A stretch of DNA of 64,000 nt from Steromphala cineraria (lineage: Eukaryota > Mollusca > Gastropoda > Trochida > Trochidae). The notes beneath the pieces were generated by a model, which was not told where the DNA came from, did not search any database, and worked only from the letters and a program-made list of their open reading frames with translations. Of the stretch, positions 11,598-24,599 are shown piece by piece. Both the position numbers and the translations under genes were made by a program. How positions within the stretch are numbered: the first letter of the stretch is position 1; every line of letters starts with the position of its first letter. Location of the stretch: the NCBI GenBank assembly GCA_916613615.1, contig OU744724.1:57798898-57862897 (forward strand), written 5' to 3'.

Positions 11598-12544
11598 TCA
11601 TAAAGAAGTTATTCATGTATCACACTCAAAAACTATTTTACTGGTTTATAAGGTGTGAAAGGGTAAGGAAGATGCCTTTAAGCAAATGTGAATGAATAAA
11701 TGATAATAAAATTCTCTTTGGATTAGGAATAGTCTTAAAAAGTTTCAAGGCTCCAGATCAAGATGATTTAAACTCTCAGAGAAAAGAGATATCATAGCTT
11801 GCAACAAATTTAGAATTTTTCATCTGAAAAGAAAACTTCAATAATATCCCATCACCTTGGGTGATAAACCTTTGGAACAAAATAAAGAATTTTGAAATTT
11901 CTTCGTATCATAATCAAATCATATCACGAACATCAGAGATGAACTTTTAAATTTCGTGAATATTTTCTTTAAAATTTTGTTTCAAGTAATCAGAGAAGAG
12001 AACTCCTTTTACAAAATCTAAAAAAGTTAACTAAGGTCATACTCGTTAATTATTCTTTCCTCAAGAGAAAAGTCTTCAATTAACGGATCAATGGAGGAAT
12101 TTAATTTCTTTTTGAATTAATCCTGTCATCTGAAGCTTCTTTGGGAGACAACTGTGAAATCGGTTTGCCCTTTGGTTTGAAGAGAAGCTTGCTAGCAATG
12201 TCATTCCCTGGACAGGGAAAAACGTTAATGTAGCGCTTCTTGTTAAGATAATGAATTAAAAAGAGTTTTCTTTTGTAAACTGAATTTTAATGTTATTAAA
12301 GTGTTGGTCAATGGCAATTAAGTTAAGTGAGGGAGTGCTTTTGGATTTTTTGTATGTATGTCAATTTTCACAGTTTCAGTACAAATTACAAATTGAAATA
12401 AGTGTTTTTTTATGTGCAAATGTGAATCAATTTTGCATTGAGTTAAATGTTAAACAGCATTTATTTATGGTTTATTAAGATTAACTCAAGGATATCATTG
12501 GCACACTAAATGCTGTAAAAAATTTAAAACGTACAAGGGGGGAT
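11598..12544. other. Anonymous AT-rich stretch
   Basis: Nothing recognised. Short frames such as 12290-12478 carry no domain. Confidence 0.4.
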
Positions 12545-12812
12545 ATAACATTTTTGCTTGGGATTGGTGTACCATATTGGTACAACAAGTATACGACTAT
12601 CATCATGCGGAAGGTAAGGGTCCGATTCCTGACCACATCATAGAAAAAGATCTTTTAAGATGGGAGATGTTGGTTTCTTGCTTTACGTTTAGCATTTAAG
12701 GATAGAACATCGCTTGAACTGGCTCTGCACTTTGGCTGTCGGGTGTCAAGGGCACACTAAGAATTTCTGGATTTACGATGTAATGAGGACAATAAAGAAT
12801 TATTATTATCAT
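12545..12812 (+). mobile_element. tRNA-Asp-like SINE, decayed copy 2
   Basis: Aligns by eye along its length with 11351-11597: AAGATGGGAGATGTTGGTTT, AGAACATCGCTTGAACTGGC, the shared TGAGGACAATAAAG and a TTATTATTATC tail. The tRNA head is heavily mutated; GGTCCGATTCC stands where the B box should be. An old, inactive copy. Confidence 0.75.
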
Positions 12813-13470
12813 TGTATTACTATGATATTTTATATGACAAACATAAAAGGATCCTTGAAGAAGTAAAAATCTTAATTGTTTGATCGATGCACAACTTTTC
12901 TTAAATATCAATTTCATAATTATTTACATATATCAAGTAGATTTTGCATCAGATTTTGCAATGGGTACAAGTATAGATAAAATGTTTGAAATCTGTAATT
13001 AATCTTATCATAAAAATGTAGGATTTGAATCCACCTGAGGCTTAGATATATATATAGTTCTCACCAAAGTCACTAATCTTTTAAGTACTTATAAGTCAAT
13101 CATGGCCCAAAGAGATCTTCATTGTCTGGAACCAGAATTTGTAAAGTCCCTGAAGACTAAGAAAGGTGTCGGTACATTTAGAACTATTAAGGTCTTTTCA
13201 CAATCTCTGTAATTCACAACTAGAACTGGTTTGAAAAGGAGCAATTTTTAAGATAGTTTTGTTTTACGTTTTGCTGCTTTGAGAATTGGAAGTCTGGCTG
13301 TACATATGCTTGTCAGATATCAGAGCTTTAATTAATTGCTTAAGATTCTTAATTTATTAATTTCAAACACGACCATTATTTAGGAAAATACTATTTGTTT
13401 TCAAAGAAAGTTAACAATGTTATATTTGGGATCACACTATCTTGAATAGTACAGATTCTTGTACTTTTTG
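12813..13470. other. Anonymous AT-rich stretch
   Basis: Nothing recognised apart from a short TA run near 13048. Confidence 0.4.
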
Positions 13471-13548
13471 GGTCGAACCCACACCCTCAGAGTCAGGCAA
13501 CACCGCCAGCAATGACCATACCAACAGCTAACCAACTCGCCCGTTTCG
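13471..13548 (-). repeat. tRNA-like sequence (pseudo-tRNA or SINE head)
   Basis: Read on the minus strand it has GGCGAGTTGGTTAGCTGTTG (A-box-like) and, about 45 bases later, GTGGGTTCGACCC (B-box-like). The long variable-arm spacing suggests a Leu/Ser-type tRNA. No body or tail typical of a SINE could be delimited, and I could not fold a clean cloverleaf. Confidence 0.5.
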
Positions 13549-14844
13549 CCATCCACATTTATCTCTTATTTAAAAGAAAGTTAAGTCAGAAAAAAGTGCA
13601 TTATCTGCTTCAAGAATATGATCAGGACAACAGATTACAGATTAAAACCATTTTTATGAGCATGTCATTGATAAGGTTGTTTTAATGTATTTTTGATTTA
13701 AAGAATTTTCTTTAGAAAAGCATACACATAATTTTATAGTCACTGGTTAAGCTGCCATCACTGAGTATTTTAATGCTTCCTACGGGCTAAGTAACTTATT
13801 AGTCTTATCAGCAGTAATAGGCTTTCAACCTCTCATATCTATAAGTGTTCAAGAGTTCTGGAAATCTAGAAGTGATTGGAAATGGATTTTATATTGATTA
13901 TGTTATTTTTCAAACACAATTCATAAAATTTATAGATATAGAAACTAAAATATCTTAGAATTTGTTGAAATGACTATGAAATAAGATACAAATTGAATAT
14001 CTGATTTGTTAAGTATCTAAACTCAATTAAAACATTGAAATTTATAATTGTAGCAAAACTCAGATTGAACTCTAATACCATTTGCTTTTATTGATGACTA
14101 AACATTTTATCTTTTCCTGTGTTTTGATAAAAGTTCAAACTAAATTATATACATCTACCTGACACACCCAGCCAATTTGTTAAATCTTACCTGTTCTCAT
14201 CCATTATTGATAGACATCAACCACTACAGCAGGTTTTGATGAATACAGAGTAGAAAGTAGTGTGCAGGAAAGTAGTTTCTCTGTCTCAGAGTACCTCAGA
14301 GGTTTGTTGGCAATTGGATGTGGGTGTAAAATCTATATGACTTCAGAATAGATGAAGAAGGTTTGATAACAACATAAACAGATTATTGCTTCTCAGCATA
14401 TTTTCATGCAAGTGGGGAGCGTATGAATATATGAGATAGGTATGAAACTAGACCATATTTTTATGATAAAAATATCATTATAAGTTACCATCCTAAAAGT
14501 AGTGTAGGATTTTGCAAAAATAAAAGAGACAGTCCTATCAGGGATTTTTGTGGAAACAAAATTCAAGATTACTTCCCTATTTATACCATTGACACTTCGT
14601 TTCAATTACCGGTATGTAACTTTTCAGTTGTTCAAGATTTAACAATTAACAGCATCCTCTTGAATTTTGTTTTCATAAACAATACCCTGATGGACTGCCC
14701 CTTTAAAGAACAAAATAAGTTTTAAAAAACCAAATTAAAAGTAAGCAGGTATTGGGCTCTGGAAAGGACTTCTTAATCTTGAGATGCATAGGTATGGTCT
14801 AAAGCTAGACTTTATTGGTTTACTTTAGTATGGTGTTTACCCTT
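13549..14844. other. Anonymous AT-rich stretch
   Basis: Nothing recognised. The minus-strand 70-residue frame at 14393-14605 has no recognisable features. Confidence 0.4.
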
Positions 14845-16140
14845 TCATCTATTCATCTGTCCATCCATCCATCTATCCATCCATCCATCCATCCATTCAT
14901 CCATCTATCCATTCATTCATCCATCCATCCATCCATCCATCCATCCATCCATCCATCCATCCATCCATCTATCCATTCATTCATCCATCCATCCATCCAT
15001 CCATCCATCAATTTATCCATTTATCCGTCCTTCCTTCCATCCATCCATCCATCCATCCATCCATCCATCCATCCATCCATCCATCCATCCATTCATCCAT
15101 CCATCCATCCATCCATCCATCCATCCATCCATCCATCCATCCATCCATCCTTCCATCCATCCATCCATCCATCCATCCATCCATCCATCCATCCATCCAT
15201 CCATCCATCCATCCATCCATCCATCCATCCATCCATCCATCCTTCCATCCATCCATCCATCCATCCATCCATCCATACATCCATACATTCATCCATCCAT
15301 CCATCCATCCATCCATCCATCCATCAATTTATCCATTTATCCTTCCTTCCTTCCATCCATCCATCCATCCATCCATCCATCCATCCATCCATCCATCCAT
15401 CCATTTATCCATCCATTTATCCGTCCTTCCTTCCTTCCATCCATCCATCCATCCATCCATCCATCCATCCATTTATCCATCCATTTATCCGTCCTTCCTT
15501 CCTTCCATCCATCCATTCATTCATCCATCCATCCATCCATCCATCCATCAATTTATCCATTTATCCGTCCTTCCTTCCATCCATCCATCCATCCATCCAT
15601 CCATCCATCCATCCATCCATTCATCCATCCATCCATCCATCCATCCATCCATCCATCCATCCATTCATCCATCCATCCATCCTTCCATCCATCCATCCAT
15701 CCATCCATCCATCCATCCATCCATCCATCCTTCCATCCATCCATCCATCCATCCATCCATCCATACATTCATCCATCCATCCATCCATCCATCCATCCAT
15801 CCATCCATCCATCCATCAATTTATCCATTTATCCTTCCTTCCTTCCATCCATCCATCCATCCATCCATCCATCCATTTATCCATCCATTTATCCATCCTT
15901 CCTTCCTTCCATCCATCCATCCATCCATCCATCCATCCATCCATCCATCCATCCATCCATTTTTCCATCCATTTATCCGTCCTTCCTTCCTTCCATCCAT
16001 CCATCCATCCATCCATCCATCCATCCATCCATCCATCCATCCATCCATTTATCCATCCATTTATCCGTCCTTCCTTCCTTCCATCCATCCATCCATCCAT
16101 CCATCCATCCATCCATCCTTCCATCCTTCCATCCTTCCAA
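14845..16140. repeat. 1.3-kb ATCC microsatellite
   Basis: Almost pure (ATCC)n with periodic interruptions: TTTATCCATTTATCCGTCCT blocks, CTTCCTTCC and single ATTC substitutions. The interrupted blocks recur, for example near 15009, 15325, 15410, 15470, 15550, 15830, 15970 and 16050, so the array has higher-order structure. Because the period is 4 and stop-free in several frames, it produces a 446-residue Ser-Ile-His-Pro frame on the plus strand and Met-Asp-Gly-Trp frames on the minus strand. All are artefacts. Confidence 0.98.
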
Positions 16141-18674
16141 CCAGTACAATTTTAGCATTTTCAATTTCTTTTAAAACAGGATTTGAACAGGTATACAGAT
16201 GAGTAAATGTGTCTTTTAGTTAGTACATTTGGGACATTGCAATCTATTTTGTGTTTCTTATGTTTTTTAATACAGCAGATATGAAAAAAATTAACAGTAT
16301 AAACTGTATTGAAAAAAATAATAATGTGCAACCTTTTGTCATTGAATCAAACTCAGTCAATTTTATTTGTATACTTTAGAATTGAGAGGAAAAAACATAA
16401 CAAAACGTACAAATCAATTTAGATGTCTTATATATAGAATCAGAATCAGAAAGTATCAGAATTTTTTTTTGAGATACATTGTTAGAAAATCAGAATTCAA
16501 TGGAAAGATTCAAATTGTAGAGATAAATTGAAATTTTTCATGTTATAAAGGTTTTCTCCATCAAATCATGCATCTGCTAAGCTGTTTTACCAGACAGTGA
16601 CATATACTTTGTCAAGATAAAGCAATTTATAAGGCTTGTAATTACCAAACAAATTCCTACTCCAGTAAAAACGTGGTAAGATTACATGTAAGACCTTGTA
16701 GATTGAAGCAAGGTATTTTTTACATTCTGAAATTGGTCTTTGCTTCAAGCGCCAATTTGCTCATTAATATTGTTCTTTTTTTGCTGAATTATTTTTGTGA
16801 TGGAATTTGCCAATTAAAATCTGGGTGATTTTTGTGGCAAAGTTTCTATGTCAAATAGATCAAGAAAAGTTAATTGTAATAGGAATATATCTTTTTTGTT
16901 TAAATTTTGCCAAATTTACCTGTTTTTGTTTTGTGGAGAAATTTGGGATAATTGTGATCTGGGTTTGTGTTTTATAAGATATTACGGTTTTTGTATAGAA
17001 TTTAAGTTTAGTAGAAAAAAGACAAACGTAAGCTAAAGTGATTGCCAAAAAATGGTATTGCAATTTTGTTGTTAGATAAGTATAATTATTGTGATATATG
17101 ATGATTGAACCAAAATCAAATCATGGTCCATAAAAAGTTTGAAATAGACAGAAATCATCAAATAACCATTTATCTTGAAAAAATTTCAGAGGAAAACAGT
17201 GTCAACCCAGTTTACCAATTAAATAAAATCATAACGGTCATTATAATTTTCCAAAAAATAAAATCAACCATGGTCATGTACTTCATACCTTTAGATTAAA
17301 CACCTGTCCGTATCCATACCAAGTAATTAATCCCGACTTAACGAACCGTGACAAAGGTATTCAAGGATTTCCCCTGCCAGACAGAAATCAATTTGAGCTG
17401 AGCCTGTAGATTTCAGAGTCCTCAGTTGAGGTAGATTATCAAATGGAATTGTTCACCCTCCATTAGAACTGTTAATGGATATACTGATTATCCAGACAGA
17501 GACAAAGGAATGGGCAAGTGGCAACGTGACCTCTTTGACCCCGGGGTCAACCCGAGGTGTGTTGGTCGCAGAGTACAATGTTATAGTAAAATATGATTTC
17601 ATTGGTCTTAAATAATTGGCTTAAGTTTACATAATGTGCTTGATTTATGGTGTAATGGTATCATATCTCATTGGTGGCTTTATTACATCGTAAAAATATA
17701 AAAAATTGCCGTAAATACCGTTGTGGCCTGCCCATTGATATTGTGAGTAAGTGAGTTGGGGTTTAACATGATGTCAGTTATTTTTCAGTTATTTCACACT
17801 TGTTGACATTGTGACATCATACTTAACGATTATGATGTCATTATGACGTCACAATGTTCGGTCAGTGTGTAAAGTCATTACACAATGTGTATTAACTTTG
17901 TAGATTTATTCAACAGCAATATCTTCAAAGGGAGAATGACAAAGCACATTGCAATGTAATTTAGCTGTGGATCTATATCATCAATGAAAAGGACAAATTG
18001 AATATTTGAAATGAACTTAGGAAAGTTGGGTTTGTGAGATGCATCAAATACATCTCTTACGTACATCAACACGAAAAACCTTTTAATCACATAGTGGGTC
18101 AAAGATGTGTCATTGGATTGAAGAAGGCAGATATTATTTCTAAACCCATGAAACTGTTACGGTTAAAATAACATTTTTAATCCTTCATTTACATTTGATT
18201 TTCTAAAGACTTGGTTTTCATGCTTTTTCACAAATGTCATAAATCAGAAAATGATTTCTATAAAGATTTACATATTTCAATGATAGAATCCATCAGTTTA
18301 TATCATCTTTATTGAATCAGCGTCCTCGTATACAGAGAAAGTGACAGACATAACTGTTCAATTTCTCCTAGAATATTCATCCCCAGACTTACCCATCACA
18401 AGAATCAGATATATTCACTTATCACAGTCAGACAGAAGATGGTCATATTCATATATTGAAATGGAGCTCTTCAAATCTGATAGCAGTAGCAACTTAACGA
18501 TATCTAGATGCAAACTCAATATAAATATGATGGCAAAATGATAGGAGTCCAGTCTTAACTGTCTGCACCGATGAACATTGTCAATTTCTGAGCCATTTTG
18601 GATATATATTGGTCTAGCTTTCCTCAACTTGAGATATTTATGCTATGTAGACTGAGAGAGACAAGAACTCTAGG
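16141..18674. other. Anonymous AT-rich stretch
   Basis: No gene or repeat delimited over 2.5 kb. It holds a 16-bp perfect palindrome at 17535-17550 and one TGACGTCA at 17844-17851. Short frames (16848-17063 on both strands, 17105-17299, 17878-18102, 18341-18627) have biased AT-rich composition and no domain. Confidence 0.45.
17535..17550. promoter_or_regulatory. Perfect palindrome TTGACCCCGGGGTCAA
   Basis: A 16-bp self-complementary sequence. It holds two GGGTCA half-sites in everted arrangement (TGACCC-CG-GGGTCA). Nuclear receptors bind (A/G)GGTCA half-sites; whether this site is used is unknown. Confidence 0.35.
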
Positions 18675-19012
18675 GTATACCGTATTCGACCTAATAAGCG
18701 CCCTGCTCCAAAAAGCGCCGGGTTTTGTAATTATAGGTCTAATAGCAGCCCATGTACCAGCGTACCATGTATAACGTATTCACTTTGTTTCATGGGGAAT
18801 TAAAGGATACATTAGCGTCATTTTGTGTTATTACCTACTCAATAATGTGTAAGTATGTTTTGAATGCCTGTATTAGTTATGAAAGACAACCTAAACACAG
18901 TTCAACTTCAGTAGTCTTTATTTTTCGATCTTCATTCACACCACTTAATAAGCGCCCACCCAAGTCAATGCTTTATGCGCCAGGGGCACTTATTAGGTCG
19001 AATATGGTATAC
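18675..19012. mobile_element. TA-flanked MITE, full-length copy
   Basis: Begins GTATACCGTATTCGACC and ends GGTCGAATATGGTATAC; the inverted repeats extend through CTAATAAG / CTTATTAG for about 24 bp. Subterminal GCGCC-containing text (ATAAGCGCCC) lies near both ends. Total length is 338 bp. TA target sites and such TIRs fit a Tc1/mariner-derived MITE. The 89-residue frame inside (18752-19021) shows no transposase motif. Confidence 0.85.
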
Positions 19013-19146
19013 ATCTATTAGGTGAATCACTTGATGGTTGGCTAAGGCTGAAGAGCCACAGTGGACTAACATCAAAATGAAATTGTAACGGTTCAAAATA
19101 TGAAAATCTAAATCTAAATATGTCACTCCGTCAGTACAGTTTAATT

Positions 19147-19250
19147 GATAGTCTCATATCCAGACCCTAAAGCAAAAAATGTTAAGAGGACTTCTTTAGT
19201 CTAAAAAATGTTGGCAAATCTAGATGTGTCACCTTTAAAGTCAGAAAATT
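19147..19250 (-). repeat. Dispersed 'AGTCTGG...' repeat, fragment
   Basis: In reverse complement it reads TTTTAGACTAAAGAAG, then GCTTTAGGGTCTGGATATGA and GACTAT. This matches the 3' half of the copies at 31793-31981 and 38554-38760. No coding content. Confidence 0.6.
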
Positions 19251-21524
19251 AAGTTTTGTTCAGGGCTCCTTAATTTTATTCTAGATAAAGAATTAAAATC
19301 ATAGCATTAGTTCAGGGACCATATGTTAGTTTACTTGTTGGGGGCCACATTTGCAAAGTTTTATCAATTGTGTCGTTTGATTAAAAAATATCGAGTGTTG
19401 CAAGAAAATATTATTTTTAACCTACTTGACCTTGTATAGCGACAATGGTCGAAGGTTTGCAGTCGGATAATGTATGAAAACTCGACAATGACATCATCAA
19501 CCAGTCAAAGGTAATTTTGAAAACTTATGGAAAGAAGCGAGAATTATGGTTACCAGTTGATAATGTTTTATAGGATATATATGTTACAAGTTTCCATTGT
19601 TTCCACAATTTTATATCACCAAGGACGTTCATGAGTATTAATCTAATAAATTTGAATCACAATGAAACCTCATCTATACAAACACTGCAACCAGGAGACA
19701 ATGAATCTATTTACAATTGGACAGATTTCTTCTTGACAGTGAAGACGATTGGTTGAATTAATCTGTGTGACAATATAATTAGCACATGGATGCAAATAAA
19801 TTGGTTTATTAATAATTTCACACAGGGAGCACAAGCCTGTATTATTTCTTTATCACCTACCAGAGAAAATTTCTATGATCATGCATCCACGATTTCTGAA
19901 CCTCTTATTAAAGTATTTAAGGGGAGACAGAAAACAGATGCAGGTGGCGAGGATTCTCTCGAATTTCACGAAAGCACAATGACAGTGACCATCTGAGGGT
20001 CACAATTATGTTATAATTAGTTGGCGGGATACTAGCATCAGGCGGCCATTGTAATTAGTATCTGTATTAGGCCTACAGTGTGCCTCTAATTCCATGGGTT
20101 TTGTACACAAAGGGGGGATGAACTACTGTTTTACCACATGGCAACATTGTAATTGACACTTCCGGCAGATAGTTTTTTTAGTCAATAGTAAAACGATTCC
20201 GGTAAATTGCAAACAATAAATTATGTATAAGAATTAGATTAAAATGTAGTTATGAAGATGAATTTAAGAACTTTCATCAATCATTTTTCCTCAGGAACTA
20301 ACCTAAATCAGTTTAAATTTATTATTATATTGAGTATACTTAAATTTTTGAATATTATGCATAAAATGAATGTGAATACTTTGCATGATGTGCCAATTTG
20401 ATTTTTGCTTTAAATAGTAAGATCATATATATATCAAATACGTGTGTGTTTTTTTTCTCAGAAAAGTGTTTTGCAACTCTATGTAGTCCTGCAAATGTCT
20501 TCATTACAATCTTAAGTTTTCATTTCTCCATCACAATCTTCAAACAACACAGTTTGAACTCGATCCTCTGTTTTGAAATTACAATGTTTTCTAAATATGA
20601 GAGTTTTATAGGCACCCCCGTTAACTCAAACCAAATTAGCCTTTTAACTGTGCTCATAGGATCATGGCAAGTTGTATAAAGAAAAGTTGCGGTGGTTTAA
20701 CATTATATCTGATTAGGCGCTGGTTTAACATTAAATCTGCCTCATTAAACCCTTCGTTAAGAGCAGACAAACAGGCGACACACTTACCGTCTCCGATTGT
20801 TGGCTAATGTCCCGTGTTTCTTAATTACCCGTACTCCCACTATTTAACTAATTAATCTCGATGCCAAATTCTTGAATGAGAAAGAATAAGGTGGTGCACT
20901 GCAGATTTATTTTGTCATTTTTTAGCGTGACAATTTGTCAAATGACAGAATAATTCCTCTTGAAATCGGATAGGACGAAATGCAAATTTGCCCTGATCAT
21001 TATTCAGTTAGTGAAATGATTTACACTAAATATTTTATGAATATTAAATTTTTTATTTCCCTTTAAAACCATTTCATGTCATGGAAAAAATAAATCAATT
21101 TCAAATTGTTCATAAACATATCAGAGGAAAAATTCCTTTGTTTAAAAAATGGCCAATATTGAAAATTAAGTCATTTGGCTACAATGTCCTTGTTATGAAA
21201 TGAAAGAAGTTTTTGTTTCAAAATGCAATTTCATGCTTTGTAATTAAATTTTTGACAAAAATGGATTTAATTTCTTTGTCACAAGATTACTGCAGTTATA
21301 TTAACCAACATGTTTTTTATCATTTTGTAATTAAATGTTAGAAAAATACTGTTATGTTTTTGTGCCAATTAAAGCTGTCAACTGCTACTCATACAATTTA
21401 TATCTAGAAATACGATTTATATGAGTTAAAATTATTTTTTTGTCTTTATAGCTAATTAGGTGGACATTTTGAGTAAGAGATCAAGTTACAAATTTACAAT
21501 CAAAATGTTAATAGACATTCTTTG
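19251..21524. other. Anonymous AT-rich stretch with a more complex patch
   Basis: No gene or repeat could be delimited. About 20700-20880 is less AT-rich, non-repetitive and contains several TAATTA words (see findings). The rest is AT-rich with no recognisable content. Confidence 0.4.
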
Positions 21525-21790
21525 GTAGGCCTGCAAGAGCAGGGTTTGAATCCTGGTGGAGACCAAAAGTTAGTGGGTCTCTTTCTGTGTTATGTCCCTG
21601 GGCAAGGCACTTTATCCACATTTCACTCAGTTCACCTGAAATAATGGGTATACATGGATTTGTCTGCGCTTCAGGAGCACTGATAGTAAAATCTAAATAG
21701 TATGTAGGACTTTGAGCAACTGCTGAGCAGATTGATTTATGTGCATTGTAAGCGGACTATTTTAATAACAATGTTAGAATTTGAATCTAG
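21525..21790 (+). mobile_element. SINE-like family 2, copy 1
   Basis: GCAGGGTTTGAATCCTGGTG (B-box-like GGTTTGAATCC) is followed by GGGTCTCTTTCTGTGTT, GGGCAAGGCACTTTATCCAC and ATTTCACTCAGTTCACC. The word GGGCAAGGCACTTTATCCAC and its context recur at 26240, 40560 and, reversed, at 21900 and 37440. I remember this word from several metazoan tRNA-derived SINEs; the subfamily is not identified. Confidence 0.75.
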
Positions 21791-21879
21791 ACCTTTGGCA
21801 TGAGAGGCCAACATGCCACCCACTATACCACTGTATGTAATAATAATTAATGTGCATACTATAAGCATATATATTCCGC

Positions 21880-22200
21880 CTTTTCCACGTCCTAAGACAT
21901 GCTCAAAACACTACATTATTACCCCGAAGGAGTGTACTTTCACAGCTGCTACTAAGCGCTGATCATGACCAAATACAATGTCATGTAGGTCAGTACATCC
22001 AGTTTTCAGGTTTGATAGCTGGGTGAACTGAATGCAATGTGGATTAAGTGCCTTGTCCAGGGTCACAACATAGAATATGACCCAAGTCACAAATTTTTGG
22101 TGTCTTGGGATTTGAACCTGGGTCTCTGGTGTGAGAAGCCAGCATGCTAAACCATGACACCAATGTATGTGGTACATAAAAGGTCCAGTACTAATTAAAT
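21880..22200 (-). mobile_element. SINE-like family 2, copy 2 (inverted)
   Basis: On the minus strand it carries GGTTCAAATCCCAAGACACC (B-box-like), GTGACCCTGGACAAGGCACT and TAATCCACATTGCATTCAG. It lies head-to-head with the copy at 21525-21790. The 108-residue minus frame (21911-22237) is a translation of this element. Confidence 0.75.
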
Positions 22201-24157
22201 TATCATCAAGTCTCTTCATAAATAGATCTAGACTCACCTAGCCTTGACTGAAAATGAGAAATTTGTGCTCCTAGATAAAGATTTGGATTTTATACATGTC
22301 TAAAATAGCAGTTTCAAATAAAGCTGAAAGACTGATTCCGGTAAAATAATCAATTTGACAAACAAACTTTGATAAAATTACAAACATGTTTTGTTAAAAA
22401 ATGAAACTTTGCCCTGATTGCTGTTCATGTGTTTGTAACATTTGATCTGATTTCCGTCTAATTTCAATTCCTTTTGATGTCACTTGATAATAATCATTTT
22501 ACACAAAATAAAAAATATTGAAATCCTTTCAGCATTTTTTTTGTCATGAAAATCCTTCAAGTTTCAAAATAATTTTCACAAAAGGTTAAAAGTTTTAGAA
22601 GTTGAACAATAAGTAGTGTTTGTTAATGTCAAGTTATAGGGCATCAATAGGAAAACTTGGTTCAATCAGACTCAAGTAGCCAACGGTTTCAATCAAGAAA
22701 TTTGACTTTCGAGGCCAGTTTTCTTACTGATTGGAGACAATTATACAGATTATAGATTTGTTTTATGGAACTTGGCTTTGAAATTCGAGGATGTTGATTT
22801 TATCAGAAAATCGCATTTGGCAAGATTTTTATTTTCACTTGTTTTGCGAAAAGATAAAAAACAAAGAAGTTGTATTGACCTGAGAGTAATTACTTTTAAG
22901 CATCTGAATTCTTTGAAAACTTGAATTCGATTTTATTTGAAATCTTGCAACATTTCTAAAAAGGTCAAGAATTGATTGTCATCTATAAAAAAAATGGTAA
23001 AGGATTTTCTTTTGTATAAAATACCAGAGTTTAATTAATCTTTTGAATTTATGTTTAATCTTTGTAAAGATTAATTCAATCATTCATAGCTTTTATATGA
23101 GTTCCATTGAATGTTGAAATGTTATAATATTGAAACATGTAGGCAATCTATATGAAAACAAATTCAAAAGTGTGGAATATTTTTTGCAGAATTTCATAAT
23201 TAATTTGATATGTGGACACTAATTGTAATCAAGCTATACGTGCTGTTTGCAATTAAGTTATCCATTGTATTCATATTTAATTTCTAAGGTCCAAAATATT
23301 TTACGTGTGTTGCATCTGAAGTTTTCTCATCTCTATCCTTGACCATTGGTTTAAGACTCTAACAAATTGTTCTATCAGATCTGTCAATCAAATAAATTAA
23401 TTTATATATACAATCAATATTTATAAATGATTAACAACGATTAAAAATTTGAAGATTTTAACAAGAAAATCTTTTGAAAGATTTTATCAAACTATTGAAA
23501 CTAGTTTGACTTACTCATAGTTTTCAAATTGTACAAATTCAGGTTTATTGCACATCTAGAATTTTTGTTTACTTTTATTTGAAAGAATGCTTGGAGCTAT
23601 TTCAAAACAAGAAACACAGAAACAAATATGGATGATCCAACACACAAAAAAACAAATCAATGTAAAGCTCTATTTTATCTTAATTTTTCACATCAATTAT
23701 GAAAATGAACCTTTTAGAGTAAAGTTTATTTTACTTGTTTCTGAATGAAATGTTCAGAATGAGAAACAAATAAACTAATACGACTGGCCTCACATATAAT
23801 CATTTTCTCTTGTTAATCCTGCACCGTCTTATCTTAGTGCGAGAAATAATAACTCCTACTGCAGAGGCGTAATCTAAAGAATTAAAAAAACAATCCATAT
23901 GAAAATGTCAGACCTAATTGAATGTTATGTGTTTCTGCAGCTAATTTGTGAAGTCAACAGATTTAGAAGTAGTTAGTTTTATCAGGAACCATCAAATTTA
24001 GTGCCATAAGGTTTCTCAAGAACACCAAGTATTTTACTGATAAAAGCTCTTAAAAGGATGATAAGGGTTAACATTTGTTGGGTTTCACATCCTTTCGCTG
24101 TTAACTCTTAATATGCTGAATCTTTTTATAGAATTCTTGCTAACTGACTAACTTTCT
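22201..24157. other. Anonymous AT-rich stretch
   Basis: Nothing recognised in about 2 kb: no frame over 70 residues, tandem period or inverted ends. Confidence 0.45.
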
Positions 24158-24599
24158 CAGGCCTACCAAAGAAAAAATTGAAACGCTCCGAAAAGCAGCG
24201 AAACGTACACATAAATGCACGACTTAAGTCTAATTAGCGTCGAAAAATAGCTCTACACATAGAAAATTTACGAAACAGCAACATTAAAACGACGATCAGC
24301 AAGTTAAACAAGCGTCAGCGCAAAATGAAAGACTCAATACGCAATAATATGATTTCTCATTGTTATGTTCACGATAAGTGATATATTGTAATCGTAAAAA
24401 ATAGATTATGATTTTGGATATTCATTTAGAATTCTTAATTCTAAAGCACATTGTTAGTGTTTGATTCACGGATACGTGCCATGTTAAACGCTACATTGAT
24501 AGAAACTAGATTATAGTGTTTGCGGGACACCGCAAAAACAGAGCAGCCCCGAAACTTGGGGTTTCGCCTTACCCTGTTCCGCCTTCTACAAGCCTCAGC

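Noticed and set aside
14815..16155. 446-residue Ser-Ile-His-Pro frame as a gene
   Set aside because: It is a translation of (ATCC)n. The reverse frames (Met-Asp-Gly-Trp repeats) are equally open, as expected for a tetranucleotide repeat.
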